Source: Megamerina dolium (lineage: Eukaryota; Arthropoda; Insecta; Diptera; Megamerinidae). Taken from it: a DNA stretch of 64,000 nucleotides. The stretch lies in the NCBI GenBank assembly GCA_963854835.1, contig OY978525.1, forward strand, positions 110,244,917 through 110,308,916. The letters run 5' to 3'. A model generated the notes under the pieces. The model was not told where the DNA came from, made no database searches, and worked only from the letters and a program-made list of their open reading frames with translations. Shown piece after piece: positions 44,621 through 55,925 of this stretch. The position numbers and the translations under genes were made by a program. Position 1 is the first letter of the stretch. Every line of letters begins with the position of its first letter.

Positions 44621-46737
44621 ATGGACATCAGTAAAGAGAAAATACGCCATATTTTACAGTTTTTCTTCGATAAAGGCGAAAACGCAAGCCAGACGGCTGA
44701 AAATGTGAATAGTGTTTATGGTCCTGATGCTGTAACGTGCAATTTTGGTTTTGTCGATTCCGTTCCGGTAATTTTGATATCAAAAAAGGCTCTGGATGGT
44801 GTAACGCGTGCCTTTGTTTTCCAGCTGGGGTAACGCTCAGTCAGCCAGGGTAAACAAGAGGGCAGCGAAAAACTCTTGTTGTAGGAGGAAAACCGAATTA
44901 CACACTTACTGTCAAATTGACAGTAATATTACCGACACTAGAGTGTTCGGCTCGGATGATATACCTCTCGCGGTACAATTCCTACTTTTATTATTCTTTT
45001 CGTTTATTTGGCTTTACAAGAAATAAGTATTTACAAAAAGAAAAGAGGCTTAGAAGTACAGAAGAATTGGCAAATTGAATTAACAAATTAATGAAAAATA
45101 TGCTACAATTGAATTATTCCACTAAGGCTACAAATTTATGAAACTATCCTACTCTATTCGTATCCTACGCAAGTAAGAGGGAGACAAGGAGGGGAATGCA
45201 GGAGGAACCAGCGCTCGAGCTGGTTGATCTTGGATTTGAAGTGGTCAAAGTGACTACTTTGGCAGAGCAGAAGGCTCGCAGTTGACTACCCGAAGCTCCC
45301 GTATATGGGATCACTTTAGGGCAAGAACTCGTATTGTCGCGCACCGTATATGGTTCTGCTTCAATAGAGCACTCGTTGGTAACAATTCGCCCAACGGGTC
45401 GTTGTTGCAAAATAATTGGCAACTGAAGAAAGACGCTTCGATATTGTTCCCAACTGGTCAAGCACATGTACATATGTCGCTTGTCCGATCAAGTACGGAA
45501 GCCGCTTTTCTTCCTTTTTAGTTGGTTCAGCATGATCTTTATCTATGAAATGTATGCTAAACCAAACGAGAATTCTCATATCTGCTCTATGTGTTTGCCT
45601 TTATTTAGCTTGTGCTTTTACCTTTACTCAATTAACTTACATTACATGTAAATTCAAATTAATTTATATCAATTAATTTACATCAATTGAATTAAGCACA
45701 AGCAAATATACAAACTTATTTATCCGTATCGACGTAGTAATGTGATTTGGCGCAAGTGTTTCGTGGGTTCGTCCCACCACCTGACTTTGCCCACGTGTAC
45801 GGGTTCGATCCCGGATCGCGACGTTGATTTTTATATTTTTTTAAAATTATTATTATATTTTAATATTATTAATTTGTAACACGAATACGCGTGTTACAAT
45901 GGCTCTGGAAGGGCAATTGTCGAAAATATCGATAAAATAATGGAAATCGTCAAGTTCGACCTTCATGTAAGCACTGTTTATATTGCTCAGGAGCTAAACA
46001 TTGCACAAAAAACCAAATGGAACCGTTTAAATAAGGCTGGATACAAAAAGAAGTTCGATGTATGGGTGCCACACGAGTTATCGCAAAACAACCTCATAGA
46101 CCGAATTTCTATCTGCGAATCGCTGCTGAATCGCAACAAAATCGATCCATTTCTGAAGTGGATGGCTACTGGTGATGAAAAGTGACTCACTTACGACAAC
46201 GTCAAGCGGTCTTGGTCGAATCGCGGTGAGCCGGCGCAAACGGTGGCCAAGCTACGATTGACAGTCAGGAAGGTTTTGCTATGTGTTTGGTGGGATTGGC
46301 AGGGAATCATCTACTATTAGCTGCTCCCCTACGGACACACTCTTAATTCGGACCTGTACTGTTAACAATTGGACCGTCTGAAGGAAGTAATCACCCAGAA
46401 GCGGCCAGCTTTGGCCAGCAGGAGAGGAATTGTGTTCCATCAGGACAACGCCAGGCCATACACATTGATACTGGCTCGGCAGAAACTTCGGGAGCTTGGT
46501 TGGGAGGTTCTTATGCATCCAACTTATAGTCCGGACCTGGCACCAAGTGATTACTACCTGTTCCTGTCTATAGCAAATGATTTTGCTGGAGAAAATTTCG
46601 CTTCCAGAGAAGCTTGTAAAAATCGACTGTCCCAATTTTTTGCCAATAGGGACGAGGGTTTCTATGAGAGTAGCATTATGAAATTACCTTCAAAATGTCA
46701 ACAAGTTATCGAACAAAACGATGCATATTTAACCTAA
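44621..46737 (+). pseudogene. Mariner A5 transposase relic (interrupted)
   Basis: Start ATG 44621: MDISKEKIRHILQFFFDKGE, NASQTAENVNSVYGPD, a short deletion removing NHVQFW-RRF, then FRSGNFD-type sequence up to the inserted element. It resumes at 45903 with GRAIVENIDKI-like sequence, IAQELNIAQKTKWNRLNKAG, VWVPHELSQN, ICESLLNRNKIDPFLKWMAT and GDEK (first Asp), followed by a TGA (TGG expected). Next come SWSNRGEPAQTVAK, VCWWDWQG, a TAG, then frame 46369-46737 with GIVFHQDNARPYT (second Asp), YSPDLAPSDYYLF (third Asp, exactly 34 residues later) and the normal C-terminus ending at TAA. All three catalytic Asp residues remain. Confidence 0.88.
44800..45898. mobile_element. 1,099-bp insertion with TG...CA ends, 4-bp target duplication (candidate solo LTR)
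   Basis: Flanked by ATGG (44796-44799 and 45899-45902). Family A copy A3 shows the empty-site sequence GGATGGCTCTGG. The insert begins TGTAACGCGTG and ends CGCGTGTTACA, i.e. short inverted ends TGTAAC...GTTACA, as expected for an LTR; a 4-bp duplication is usual for Ty3/gypsy. The last 24 bp form a hairpin (TGTAACACG / CGTGTTACA). Near 45750-45822 are two T-arm-like strings (GTGGGTTCGTCCCAC and GGGTTCGATCCCGG), a possible tRNA-like piece. A frame at 45473-45165 minus (102 codons) has no known motif. No protease, reverse transcriptase or integrase is present. Confidence 0.7.
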
Positions 46738-46819
46738 ATCGGATCATTCTAACTATGCTAAATAAAACCTTCAATTTAATGCAAAAATAATTGGTTTTTT
46801 TTACTAGACAGACCTTATA

Positions 46820-48530
46820 TATTGTATATAAAAAATAAGAAAATAAATCTGTGATATCATTCTATATTTTATTTTAGATATTTTAATACAAAAATTTAAT
46901 TCTCCTTCCTATAGTTTTTGTGCTCAAAAACTTTAAAGTAAGAGCATTTGATCTGTTGTTGCGCTCGTAATTCAGCCAATTTATTGAAAATATTTACATC
47001 ATAAGTCGGCATAATAGCTAACATTAAATTTTATTCATTCTAAAAACCATTCGTACGTAGCAAATTACCTACTAAAAACGTCCATCCTTCAGCTAAATTA
47101 ATAATTCTTGATTCAAAATCATAATAGAAATTACATAAATATCACACAGAACCACTAATAACAACAATTATGATATAATCACTTAGCTATTTGTTAATGG
47201 TCATTTTAAATTCAATTACACAATTAACTGAAGAAAAACCTTCATTATTTATATGCATTTAAGACAAATGTGTATCTAAAAAATTTTAAATATGTACAAC
47301 AGCATTACTACACCTCATACAGATTAGCTGTAGTATAGTAATTAGTAGAAAACATGAAATAAAATTATTATTTAATATTAATAATTATATATGAACAACT
47401 ATTTCAAACAAATCTACTTAATAATTATGCACGGAAGCAGAAGAAACATTATATATGGAAATACATGTAAACAAAATATGCAGTAGAAGGTTGTTCTCAT
47501 CTTCAATGTCATACTTAATGAAAGTTTCTAGAAGATTTTTATAAAAAAAAGAAGTCAAAAAACAATCAACAACAAATCAATTAAAGATAACTTTATGAAC
47601 ATTAGTTAAAATGTATATTTGTAGAAATTCTTTTGACCTTCTTGGCATGAAATCGTAGATTCGACCTGAGACTCAACCAAATCGACATATCATTTTCTTA
47701 GAAATAAAAAAATTTGTTCCTATATCGTAAGAAATATATTTTAAAAATGTATGTCATGCATGCATCATCACAATAAATAATACAAAACTGTGTGTATGTC
47801 ACATTATAACACACAAATGTTACAACAAGATAGAAACATAGTATGCAGAGTTGTATTTTAATAAATCATTTTTATGTGGATGCCAACAGTGACATTTTTT
47901 TAAATAAATGACACATAATTATAGTCAAGATAAAATGAGATTTTGAAAATTCTAAAATTAACACTGTTCTAAGTCTCTCTCTCTCCATAGCAGTCAGCTG
48001 TGTAATATTGATACAATGAAATTATTGAATGATCTTAGCTATGTTTACATTACTTTCGAATACAATCAAATTCATTACTAAGTAATTACTTAATACTTTT
48101 TTTAGTTATATTTTATATTAAGCATATATATTCTATCCTTTAAAATTTGACAAAACAATGCTTCAAAAACAATTGAATAAATTTAACATTCCGATCTATA
48201 TAACATTAATCAAAATTGGATCAAGGTGTGTTTATATACATCCGGTTATATGTAATATTATATTAATTACAATTCCTAGGGAATAAGTATACAAATAAAT
48301 TGATAATAAATAAAAATACAATATATGTATTTTTTTACACAATACCATTTAAAACTTTCGCCAATTTGCTATACACACACACATATTGTAGATATTGTTC
48401 GAGTAAATTGCAAATATTTATGTAATTACAACAACAATGAAAAACGTGTGAAAAATGTCTATATGTACAATTGAAATGTTCATACTTACATATATGTAGC
48501 AATGTGTGCACGTGCATTAGAGTAGTCCTT
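46820..48530. other. Non-coding AT-rich stretch
   Basis: No motif; a short (CT)n run near 47974. No gene seen. Confidence 0.6.
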
Positions 48531-48602
48531 AGCTAGGTGCAGAATTTCATTTGACGCGTATGTATTAAGACTGCCTCTAGAAAACACAATATCGAAATAT
48601 TC

Positions 48603-49986
48603 TCATCCTGATTCAATACACTTGTTACATCGATTTAATAGTGATTCAAACGCGTGTTCCAGCTTATTTTTCGGAATTGCCCCCAGTGCCCTCGTCGAAG
48701 CCCGTTGTATGATCTGAATGTCATCAAAAAAGCATCCTTTCAACTTCAATTTCTGTTTTGGGAACAAAAAGAAGTCGCACGGTGCCAAATCAGGTGAATA
48801 CGGCGTGTGATTCAACACACGACTTGATTCCGAGCCAAAAATTGACGAGCAATGAGTGCTCGTGCAACAGAGACCAAGTTTTTGGATCGCAGTATTCTGG
48901 TATTCTGGGTGCCGTAGCTCAGTGGTTAGTGTGTTCGCCTTCTGATCTGTAGGTCGCGGTTCAATACCCGGCTGATGCATAACAAATTTAATATCGAAAA
49001 GATTTTTCTTTCGAACGGTACCCACCTGTCGGCAAGCAATTGGCAATTCTTCCGACAGTAACAACTTGCCATGAAAAAGCTTCTAAAAGAACTCTGTGAC
49101 AAAGCTCAGAAAAAGTGATGTCACAAGTGTTCTGCCGTTCGGAACCGGCTAAAATAAGTAGGTCCATTCTAATACTGTCCAAAAATTTAAGACGCACAAC
49201 AGTAATGGAAGAGAAGCTCGGCCAATTAGCCCTTTGGGGCTTTAAGTGCCACATATTTATTTTATTTTTTTTTATTCTGGTCGAACACGACGGATTCTGG
49301 ACATCAAACGCTTCAAAACTTCGAGGTAACATGCGGAAGTAACTGTTTGACCAGTTGGAACAAATTCTTTGTGGATAATTCCTTTGCTATCAAAGAATGT
49401 GATGAGTATTGTTTTGATTTTTGATGGAACTTTTCGTGTTTTTTGGCTTGTGGTGATTTTTTTGATTTCCATTCCGCACTTTGACGCTTGGATTCTGGAT
49501 CGTATTGGAAACACCATGTTTCATCACCCGTAACAATTGTTTTCAGGAAGTTTAGATCATTTTCTGCAGCTGCAACTATGTCTCTAGAATGACTGACTCT
49601 CATTAGTTTTTGGTCCTCGGTCAATGTGTGTGTTTAACAAAGCTCGCGCAGACCTTTGTTTTGCCCAAATCATCGTGAAGAATGAGTCGGATAGTTTTTC
49701 TGTTGACGTTTAATGCCTCTTCCATCATTTTCACTGAAGCATTGCGGTCTTCTGTAATAAAATCACGAATTTTCTGAATCGCTTCCGGCGTCCGCACTGA
49801 AATTGGCCTTCCTTCTTTTATTTCATCTTCCAGCGACTCTCTGCCATCCACAAACCGTTTATGCCATATAAAAACATTTGACCTTGATAAACAATCATCG
49901 CCATACGCTTGCTGCATCATTCCGAATGTTTCTGATGCACTTTTACCAATTTTTGCGTGGAATTTAATGACCGCTCTTTGCTCCAT
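48603..49986 (-). pseudogene. Mariner D transposase relic, split by a SINE
   Basis: Start ATG at 49986: MEQRAVIKFHAKIGKSASET, MMQQAYGDDCLSRSNVFIWH, then SLEDEIKEGRPISVRTPE and the second helix-turn-helix SVKMMEEALNVNRKTIRLIL, ending at 49621 by frameshift. Frame 49624-49313 holds FLKTIVTGDETWCFQYDPES (first Asp), then a shift to 49517-49272 with ILITFFDSKGIIHKEFVPTG. The SINE lies at about 48907-49272. Beyond it the second-Asp motif is deleted (LLH-EHSLLV where HDNAP is expected). Then NHTPYSPDLAPCDFFLFPKQ (third Asp) and LNRCNKCIESG to the stop. Non-functional. Confidence 0.88.
48907..49272 (+). mobile_element. tRNA-derived SINE copy 3 (long form)
   Basis: Head GGGTGCCGTAGCTCAGTGG with an A-box-like TAGCTCAGTGG, and a B-box-like GGTTCAATACC about 40 bp later. 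Then the internal module (about 48985-49125, with CTGTCGG...CCGACAG inverted repeats), then ACAAGTGTTCTGCCGTTCGG, the conserved 3' domain GAAGAGAAGCTCGGCCAAT and GGGGCTTTAAGTGCCACATA, and a T-rich tail. The flanking duplication TATTCTGG occurs at 48893-48900 (and again at 48901-48908) on the left and at 49273-49280 on the right. This is the reference copy for the family in this window. Confidence 0.93.
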
Positions 49987-50147
49987 GTTAAAATTTCAAC
50001 ATCAAACGAACACGTGTTTTATAAAATGAATGTCAATAAACATTAAATGTCAACCAAATGCTTGGAAGGTTGAAGCTTCAAAACGTATGGCGCGCTTGGT
50101 TGCTGAGATATGGTTCGAGTCTTAATACATAATTATCGCACCTTGTA

Positions 50148-51377
50148 TACCCTCCCCATTATTACTTCATTGCCAAAATTGCATGAAAACATAACATAAT
50201 TTAAGAAATGCCAGATCTATGAGAGATATATTTTTTAAAAATTTTTTACTTTGTGAAGAGAAGTAAATCTAGAAGTCATTCAATTCATCATACTCATCCT
50301 TATTTTCGAATCATGGTGTAGTAAATGGTTTCCAAATATTTTAATATTAAAATAAAAAAGTATTAAATTTATACAATTAATATTTTTCAAAATGTCTAAT
50401 ATTTTGTAATAATTTCGCTCGATTAATTTGACGTATTTTGCATACAATTTTTACTATAGACTTTTGATTCATGATAGAAAATATTAGAATTAAAATTGAT
50501 AGATAAGGACCGCTCTAATGCATAAAACTTGGCAGGCCAACAAAATTAATTAAAAAGTGTATACGCAAAAAATAAAAAAACAGAAAAACCAAAATGCGGG
50601 AGTAAAACCATAACCAAAAAAAAAAAAAAAGATTTTTAACCAAAAAAAAAAAACCAACTCACTCACAAATCAAACAAAAAGAACACTCAAATGAAAAATT
50701 ATACAATTCATTGATCAAAAAATTCAATTACATGTTAAACAGAGCAAAAGTAAAGCAATGCCGGATTAAGATAGCATAACGACGATATGTTCATATGCGT
50801 ACTATATCCACTCGTATATCCATTTGTATATGAATCTTAAACTTGTATATATACTCGTAACTTATGTGCGAACAAAATCATTAACAAATTGTTAGAGTAC
50901 AAGTACAAGTATAAATAGCAAAACAATAACTTTGACTTATAATACATTCATATATGTATATACTCGTATACAAGTATGCATGTATATATGTATTTGTATC
51001 ACCACAATATTAATAGCTAAAATATTCATCGCATTTGAATTGATAAATTATTAAGATAAATATAAAATAAATTTAAAAGAATTGAAAAAGAAATGTTCAC
51101 TTCTACTATATATAATACTTGCTGATTGTTTTTATTATTGCATACGTTTCATAATTTTGAATGTTAATTAAACAATAAATACATTTTTTTTTTATTGTAA
51201 TTGTCAGTGATGCCATTAGGAGGTGATGATGATGATAATTCGTATATGGATTATTCGAATTTTTTTGTGTATACATTTTAGTATCCAATATGTATATAGA
51301 AGAATTGAAAAAAGAAGGGCTGAAAAGCATCCTAGAATGTAGCATATTTTGATACAAATATTTCCTGATGATGCAAA
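50148..51377. other. Non-coding AT-rich stretch
   Basis: Poly-A runs near 50620-50652 and ATATGTATA words near 50950. No gene seen. Confidence 0.6.
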
Positions 51378-51379
51378 TA

Positions 51380-52655
51380 CCAGGTGTACAAGCTTACATC
51401 CGCTGTTTTTCGGTAAAAGAAAAACATATTATTTTTTTTTTTTTTTCATATAAAGCCAAAAATTAATTTATTCAAAGTATTTGCCCTTACTAGCTATACA
51501 TTTTTCCCATCTCTCGGGCAATTTGTGTATACCATGCCAAAAGAATTCCTCATTTTTCGAGGCAAACCACTCGTCAAGCTATTTTCCGACGTCTTCATAC
51601 GAATCGAAGTGCTGTTCGGCGAGCACGTGACCCATCGACAAAAACCGGTGATAGTCAGAAGGGGCCAGGTCTGGTGAATAATCGGGATGAGGTAGCACCT
51701 CTCAATTGAGTGTGTCCAAGTAGTTTTGATGTGTGCGATGTGGCGTTGTCGTGGAGAAAAATCAGCTTCTCATGTCTTTGTTCATAACCAGGCCATTTTT
51801 CACCCAAAGAACGGCACAATTTCACTAGTTGTTGGTGGTAGCGGTGAGCATTCACAGTTTCACCACGTTTCAACAGCTCCTAGTAGATGACATCCTGCTG
51901 ATCCCACCAAACGCACAGCATCGTCTTGCATCCAAAGCGATTTGGTCTTGGAGAAGAAATTGCTGGTTGGTCGGGATCGACCCACGATTTTTTTCGTTTA
52001 GGATTCTCAAAATATATCCACTTTTAATCGCAAGTCACCACAAGATACAGGAACGACTTTCTTTTTTGTCTAGCAAGCAAGATTTCACATGTGTTTTGGC
52101 GTCGCTCCATTTGCCTATCGTTCAATTCATGGGGTACCCATTTTCCAAATTTTTGAACCTTCCCCATGGCTCGTAAATGTATGGAAATGGCTTGTTGAGT
52201 AACACCTAACTGTTCGGCAATAATTTTTTGCGATTGAGTGTTGTCCTCATCGAAAAGAGCCTGCAAATCATGGTCCTCAACTTTTCTGGGTCTATTTTCA
52301 CGCTTCTTGTCACTCAAGTCAAAAAGGCCTTCTTTGAACCGACGAAACCAGTCTCTGCAAGTGGTTTCCGATAGTGCACTGTCTCCACAAGCATTCAATG
52401 TGACTCAACAGCAGATTTCTTCAAATTGAAGCAAAAAAGTAGAGCTTCCCGCATATGCTCTTTTCCTGGCACGAAACTAGACATGATTATATGAGGAAAA
52501 ATGTATGTTGTTGCATGAAATCACTGATGATGTTTACTAATTGATGTAAACAGATGTCGAACTCATAAAAAAAAAGGATGCACAGTCGATAATAGCTCAA
52601 TATACTAACTAACGCTATCTACGAGCAAACAGCAGATTTAAGCTTGTACACCTGG
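51380..52655 (-). mobile_element. Mos1-like mariner B1, both ends
   Basis: 1,276 bp between TA dinucleotides (51378-51379 and 52656-52657). The inverted ends are CCAGGTGTACAAGCTTACAT... and (reverse complement) CCAGGTGTACAAGCTTAAAT..., about 29 bp with two differences. They closely resemble the 28-bp Mos1 ends as I recall them, including the CCAGGTGTACAAG start. The ends look intact; the transposase is not. Confidence 0.93.
51468..52484 (-). pseudogene. Mos1-like mariner transposase relic (B1)
   Basis: Start ATG at 52484 (MSSFVPGKEHMREALLFCFN), a CGA-to-TGA stop plus frameshift near the SHRMLVEA motif (about 52395), then GDSALSETTCRDWFRRFKEG, LSDKKRENRPRKVEDHDLQA, EQLGVTQQAISIHLRAMGKV and KFGKWVPHELNDRQMERRQN. 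A stop follows at TCD|KWIYF next to the first Asp (GAA to TAA, about 52026), then KTMLCVWWDQQ, a stop in place of the first Y-E, GETVNAHRYHQQLVKL, LIFLHDNATSHTSKL (second Asp), and a frameshift before the third-Asp segment. The C-terminus ends near LPERWEKCIASKGKYFE with TAA at 51470-51468. Confidence 0.9.
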
Positions 52656-53889
52656 TACATAAAAAAAAAAATATTTTCATTTAATATTTGTATAGTCTTA
52701 CAATACCTAATTTTTAGTCTAACCTAATTCATTAATAATTCCCCACACCTTTATACCATCAGCATATATTGGCTTGCATGAAGACGTGATTTCATTAAAA
52801 TTTGTTTGCAACTTGCACGAATCTGAGTTATTAATAGTTTACAGCATTTTATCGACTTTTATCGCAAACACTCCTTCACAATACAAATGCAAATATAATT
52901 TAAATTAACATACAGGCTACTATACAGGCCACTTTAGATCGACACTATTTTAAATGCCAATTTTTAATTTTTTTCATAAACTCTTTTTCTAAAAGGTTAC
53001 TTTGGATTCGACTCATCACTCATCATTCAATAATCATAATAATATTTATAAATACATACATATGTATGTATGTTAAGTGCATGAGTAGAAAGAGTTTGGA
53101 CCAAGTTCATTAGAATTGAAATCATAAACCTCCACCCCCCATTGTCATACTCTGTATTTATTGTGTGGGGGCAACATTGGTTGATTAGACGTTGTATGTA
53201 AAAATGCCGCTGACATTGTGGCCGAGTGTTTTGTTTTGAGTTGATTTTTTGCTATACATACAATGAAAATTGATACTATTGTGATGGCGTTGAAATTTAA
53301 TACATAATCATATAGCATACATGTATGGCGTCTAGGTCTTTTGATGATGTTATTGTGCTTTGAAAGAAGATCATCGATCATGTCAAATGATGATTTGTAA
53401 TTGTAATTAATTATTCATATACAATTTCAATTTTATATACACATTACTACAACTATTTTTGCCGGACTTTTCGTTTTTAATATTTATATTATATAAATAC
53501 AAATTGAATTTTTGTGCAATGCAATATTTTGTAATAATCACAGGATGAAAATAATATTTCAATGCATTGTTGCAATATTAATTTAACCTTTTAGCTTATA
53601 AATTTAACTATTGCCAACGCAATTGTATTTCCAACAGGGACTGTAATTGTTATAAGTAATATTTGAAAATCAAAATTTAATGATTATTTTGTGATTTTAA
53701 TTTTTTTTTTTTTTATCAACGATAAAAATAATTTTTAAACTTTTCGTTATTTTAATCATTAATAAAAATTTTTGTTTGATTTAAATGTTTTTTTTAGTTC
53801 ATTGGCAGACGAAATTTTAACAAACAAAATAATTTTACCGTGCTCACAACCACAAAGCTATATGATGTTTTGAGTTTTATTTTTGGGTG

Positions 53890-54125
53890 AAAAAAATAAA
53901 AATCAAAATTTAATTTTTATTCCGGAACAAAAAAAAAATTTAATTCAAGAAGCAATTTTTATTCCTGAGCAAAAAAATTAAATTCAAAAAAAAATTTTTA
54001 TACTTGAATAAAAAAATGAAAATCAAAAAATATTTTTTTTTGTTTGGTAAAGCAAAAAAATTAAAATCAAACAATAATTTTTATAAAAGATTAAAAAAAT
54101 ACAAATCTAAAAATAATAATTAATT
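53890..54125. repeat. Degenerate AT-rich minisatellite, unit about 41 bp
   Basis: AATTTTTAT-containing units start at about 53912, 53954, 53993, 54031 and 54075. Each carries an A7-10 run and an ATTCAA or ATCAA string. Confidence 0.6.
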
Positions 54126-55849
54126 TTAATTTTTTCACGTAATACTCAAAAAATAAAAATATTTAGTGGTTGCAATTCAGCGTTTAACCAGTATCATTTT
54201 GATGTACTCAGCTGTGCTTACCGACATTTAGAAAATTTTGATATTTTCATTTAAATTTTAAAAAATCAAATGTCAGTTTTTCCGTTTTTTTTTTTCTATT
54301 TCAATATTATCTGATTTTATCTGAGAAGTGAATACGAATTATTTACAAAATATTATCTTATAATTAGATCAGTTGTAAGTTATAGTTAATTATAATGAAA
54401 AATAAAATTTGATATCTAATTTCTAAGATTTGCTAAAAGTGTTTTAATAAAATGTTAAAATTTGGAAATAAAATATCAAATTACAAAAAACCTGTAAAAA
54501 AAAAGTTAGTCGTTTTTATACGTTTTAATCTTAACAACAATTTGTCTTCAAAGATATGCATATACAACGAAATTCTTGATTTTAATAAATACAAAGGTGT
54601 CTAATTTCAATATATCAAAAAAAGAAAAAAAAAAATCCAATTATTTTAAATCTAATTCTAAACAACTCAAATGTTTTTAAAATAATTGCAGATTAATTGC
54701 AATGAAATTGTTCAATTCTATTTAAATTAAATTGATTGACTACCAATTCGATACTATTTTTACATATTATGAACCCATTTGCATGTAATGAATTCAAAAA
54801 AAACACAAGAAACATAAATAAGTGTACGTTCGATTGAGCAAAATACTTTAATTTTATTTAATAGAAATATTTTCCATCATGTAACTGGAGTGAAATACTT
54901 ACGAATTGATCTGAATCAATGATTACCCTTATGTAAACACTCATGCTATGAAATTCGCAAGCATAATTTTCTATTCAAGTTCTTTTCATGTTCCTATAAG
55001 CTCCCTATAAGTTCACACTAAATGAGCTGCAGCTGAATTGGTTGCTATAACTTAACCCAGATTATGTACCGAATATAACCTTTTTTTTTAAACTCATAGT
55101 AATTCAAAGTACACCGTCAAAAATAATGTTTGCTTGTGCTTCGGAAGATGGAATAAAATCTAAAAAGATCTTAACAGAGATAAAGTATAAAATTATTACT
55201 CTGAAAGTCTAGAAACATTCAAAATTGTTTCCAGCAACATGTTGCCAATAAATTTTGATTCTTATGTACAATGTCTAAGAAACATATTCCAATGATTTTC
55301 GTTTTTAATCTAAATTTATTTCAAAGATGTTAGCGATCAATTAACAAGTAAAATATTTTATCCATGAAACGAATTTGGGTGGGATCAATACTTTTTGTAA
55401 ACCCTATTTGCCACTATAGCGCTAAGGAAGCAATTATGATCATCAAGTGTCAGGCATTTATGAACGTTGATAGCAATATAATATTTGACTTTTAGAACTT
55501 AAAGAATATGTATTGTATATTCAAACAAGTCAAATTTTATTAATAATACTTCATCAAGTAAACACGTGTAGTCAAATTTTAATCAATTCATTTATGAACG
55601 GTGTGGAAAAAATAATTTTGTAAAGTAACTAATCCTTTTTTGTGTTTTTTTTTTATTTGTATAATAATAACGAAAAATAGAGTGCAAATGTGTAATTATT
55701 AGTTGCATATGAAAATTGTGTTATAAATGAACAGCAAAAATGCTGATATATGAGAACAATTTAGAGATAACAGAAATCTAGATCTACAGTCGTTATATAC
55801 ATATATTGCGACTGACAATGTTTGTTGCTATTCAATCGAAATTTATCAA

Positions 55850-55925
55850 GCAGCTAACCAAACGACTAGTCAACTAAACCTACCAACCAAGCAATCAACC
55901 AAACAACCACCAACCAACCAACAAA
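55850..55925. repeat. (CCAA)-type tetranucleotide tract
   Basis: Interrupted ACCAAC/AACCA units, e.g. CCACCAACCAACCAACAAAC. Confidence 0.8.

Larger units (their letters stand above)
44437..46817 (+). mobile_element. Mariner A5, both ends, with a 1,099-bp insertion
   Basis: The left end TCAGGTGTAGTAAAAAGAAA follows TA 44435-44436. The right end TTTTACTAGACAGACCTTA is followed by TA 46818-46819, and contains a 4-bp CAGA duplication. Without the insertion (44800-45898) and one ATGG the copy is about 1.28 kb and is the most complete family A member here. Confidence 0.92.
48533..50145 (-). mobile_element. Mariner D containing a SINE
   Basis: The right end, reverse-complemented, reads CAAGGTGCGATAATTATGTA and is flanked by TA (50146-50147). 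The left end reads CTAGGTGCAGAATTTCATTT, with the shared string TGTATTAAGACT further in. Without the roughly 365-bp SINE the length is about 1.25 kb, normal for a mariner. The left TA appears mutated, so the left boundary is approximate. Confidence 0.75.

Noticed and set aside
45750..45822. Functional tRNA gene in the 1.1-kb insertion
   Set aside because: Two T-arm-like strings are present but no complete cloverleaf could be drawn by eye.
48907..48980. Functional tRNA gene
   Set aside because: The head has A- and B-box-like motifs but the acceptor and anticodon stems do not pair well, and it continues into the SINE body shared with other copies.
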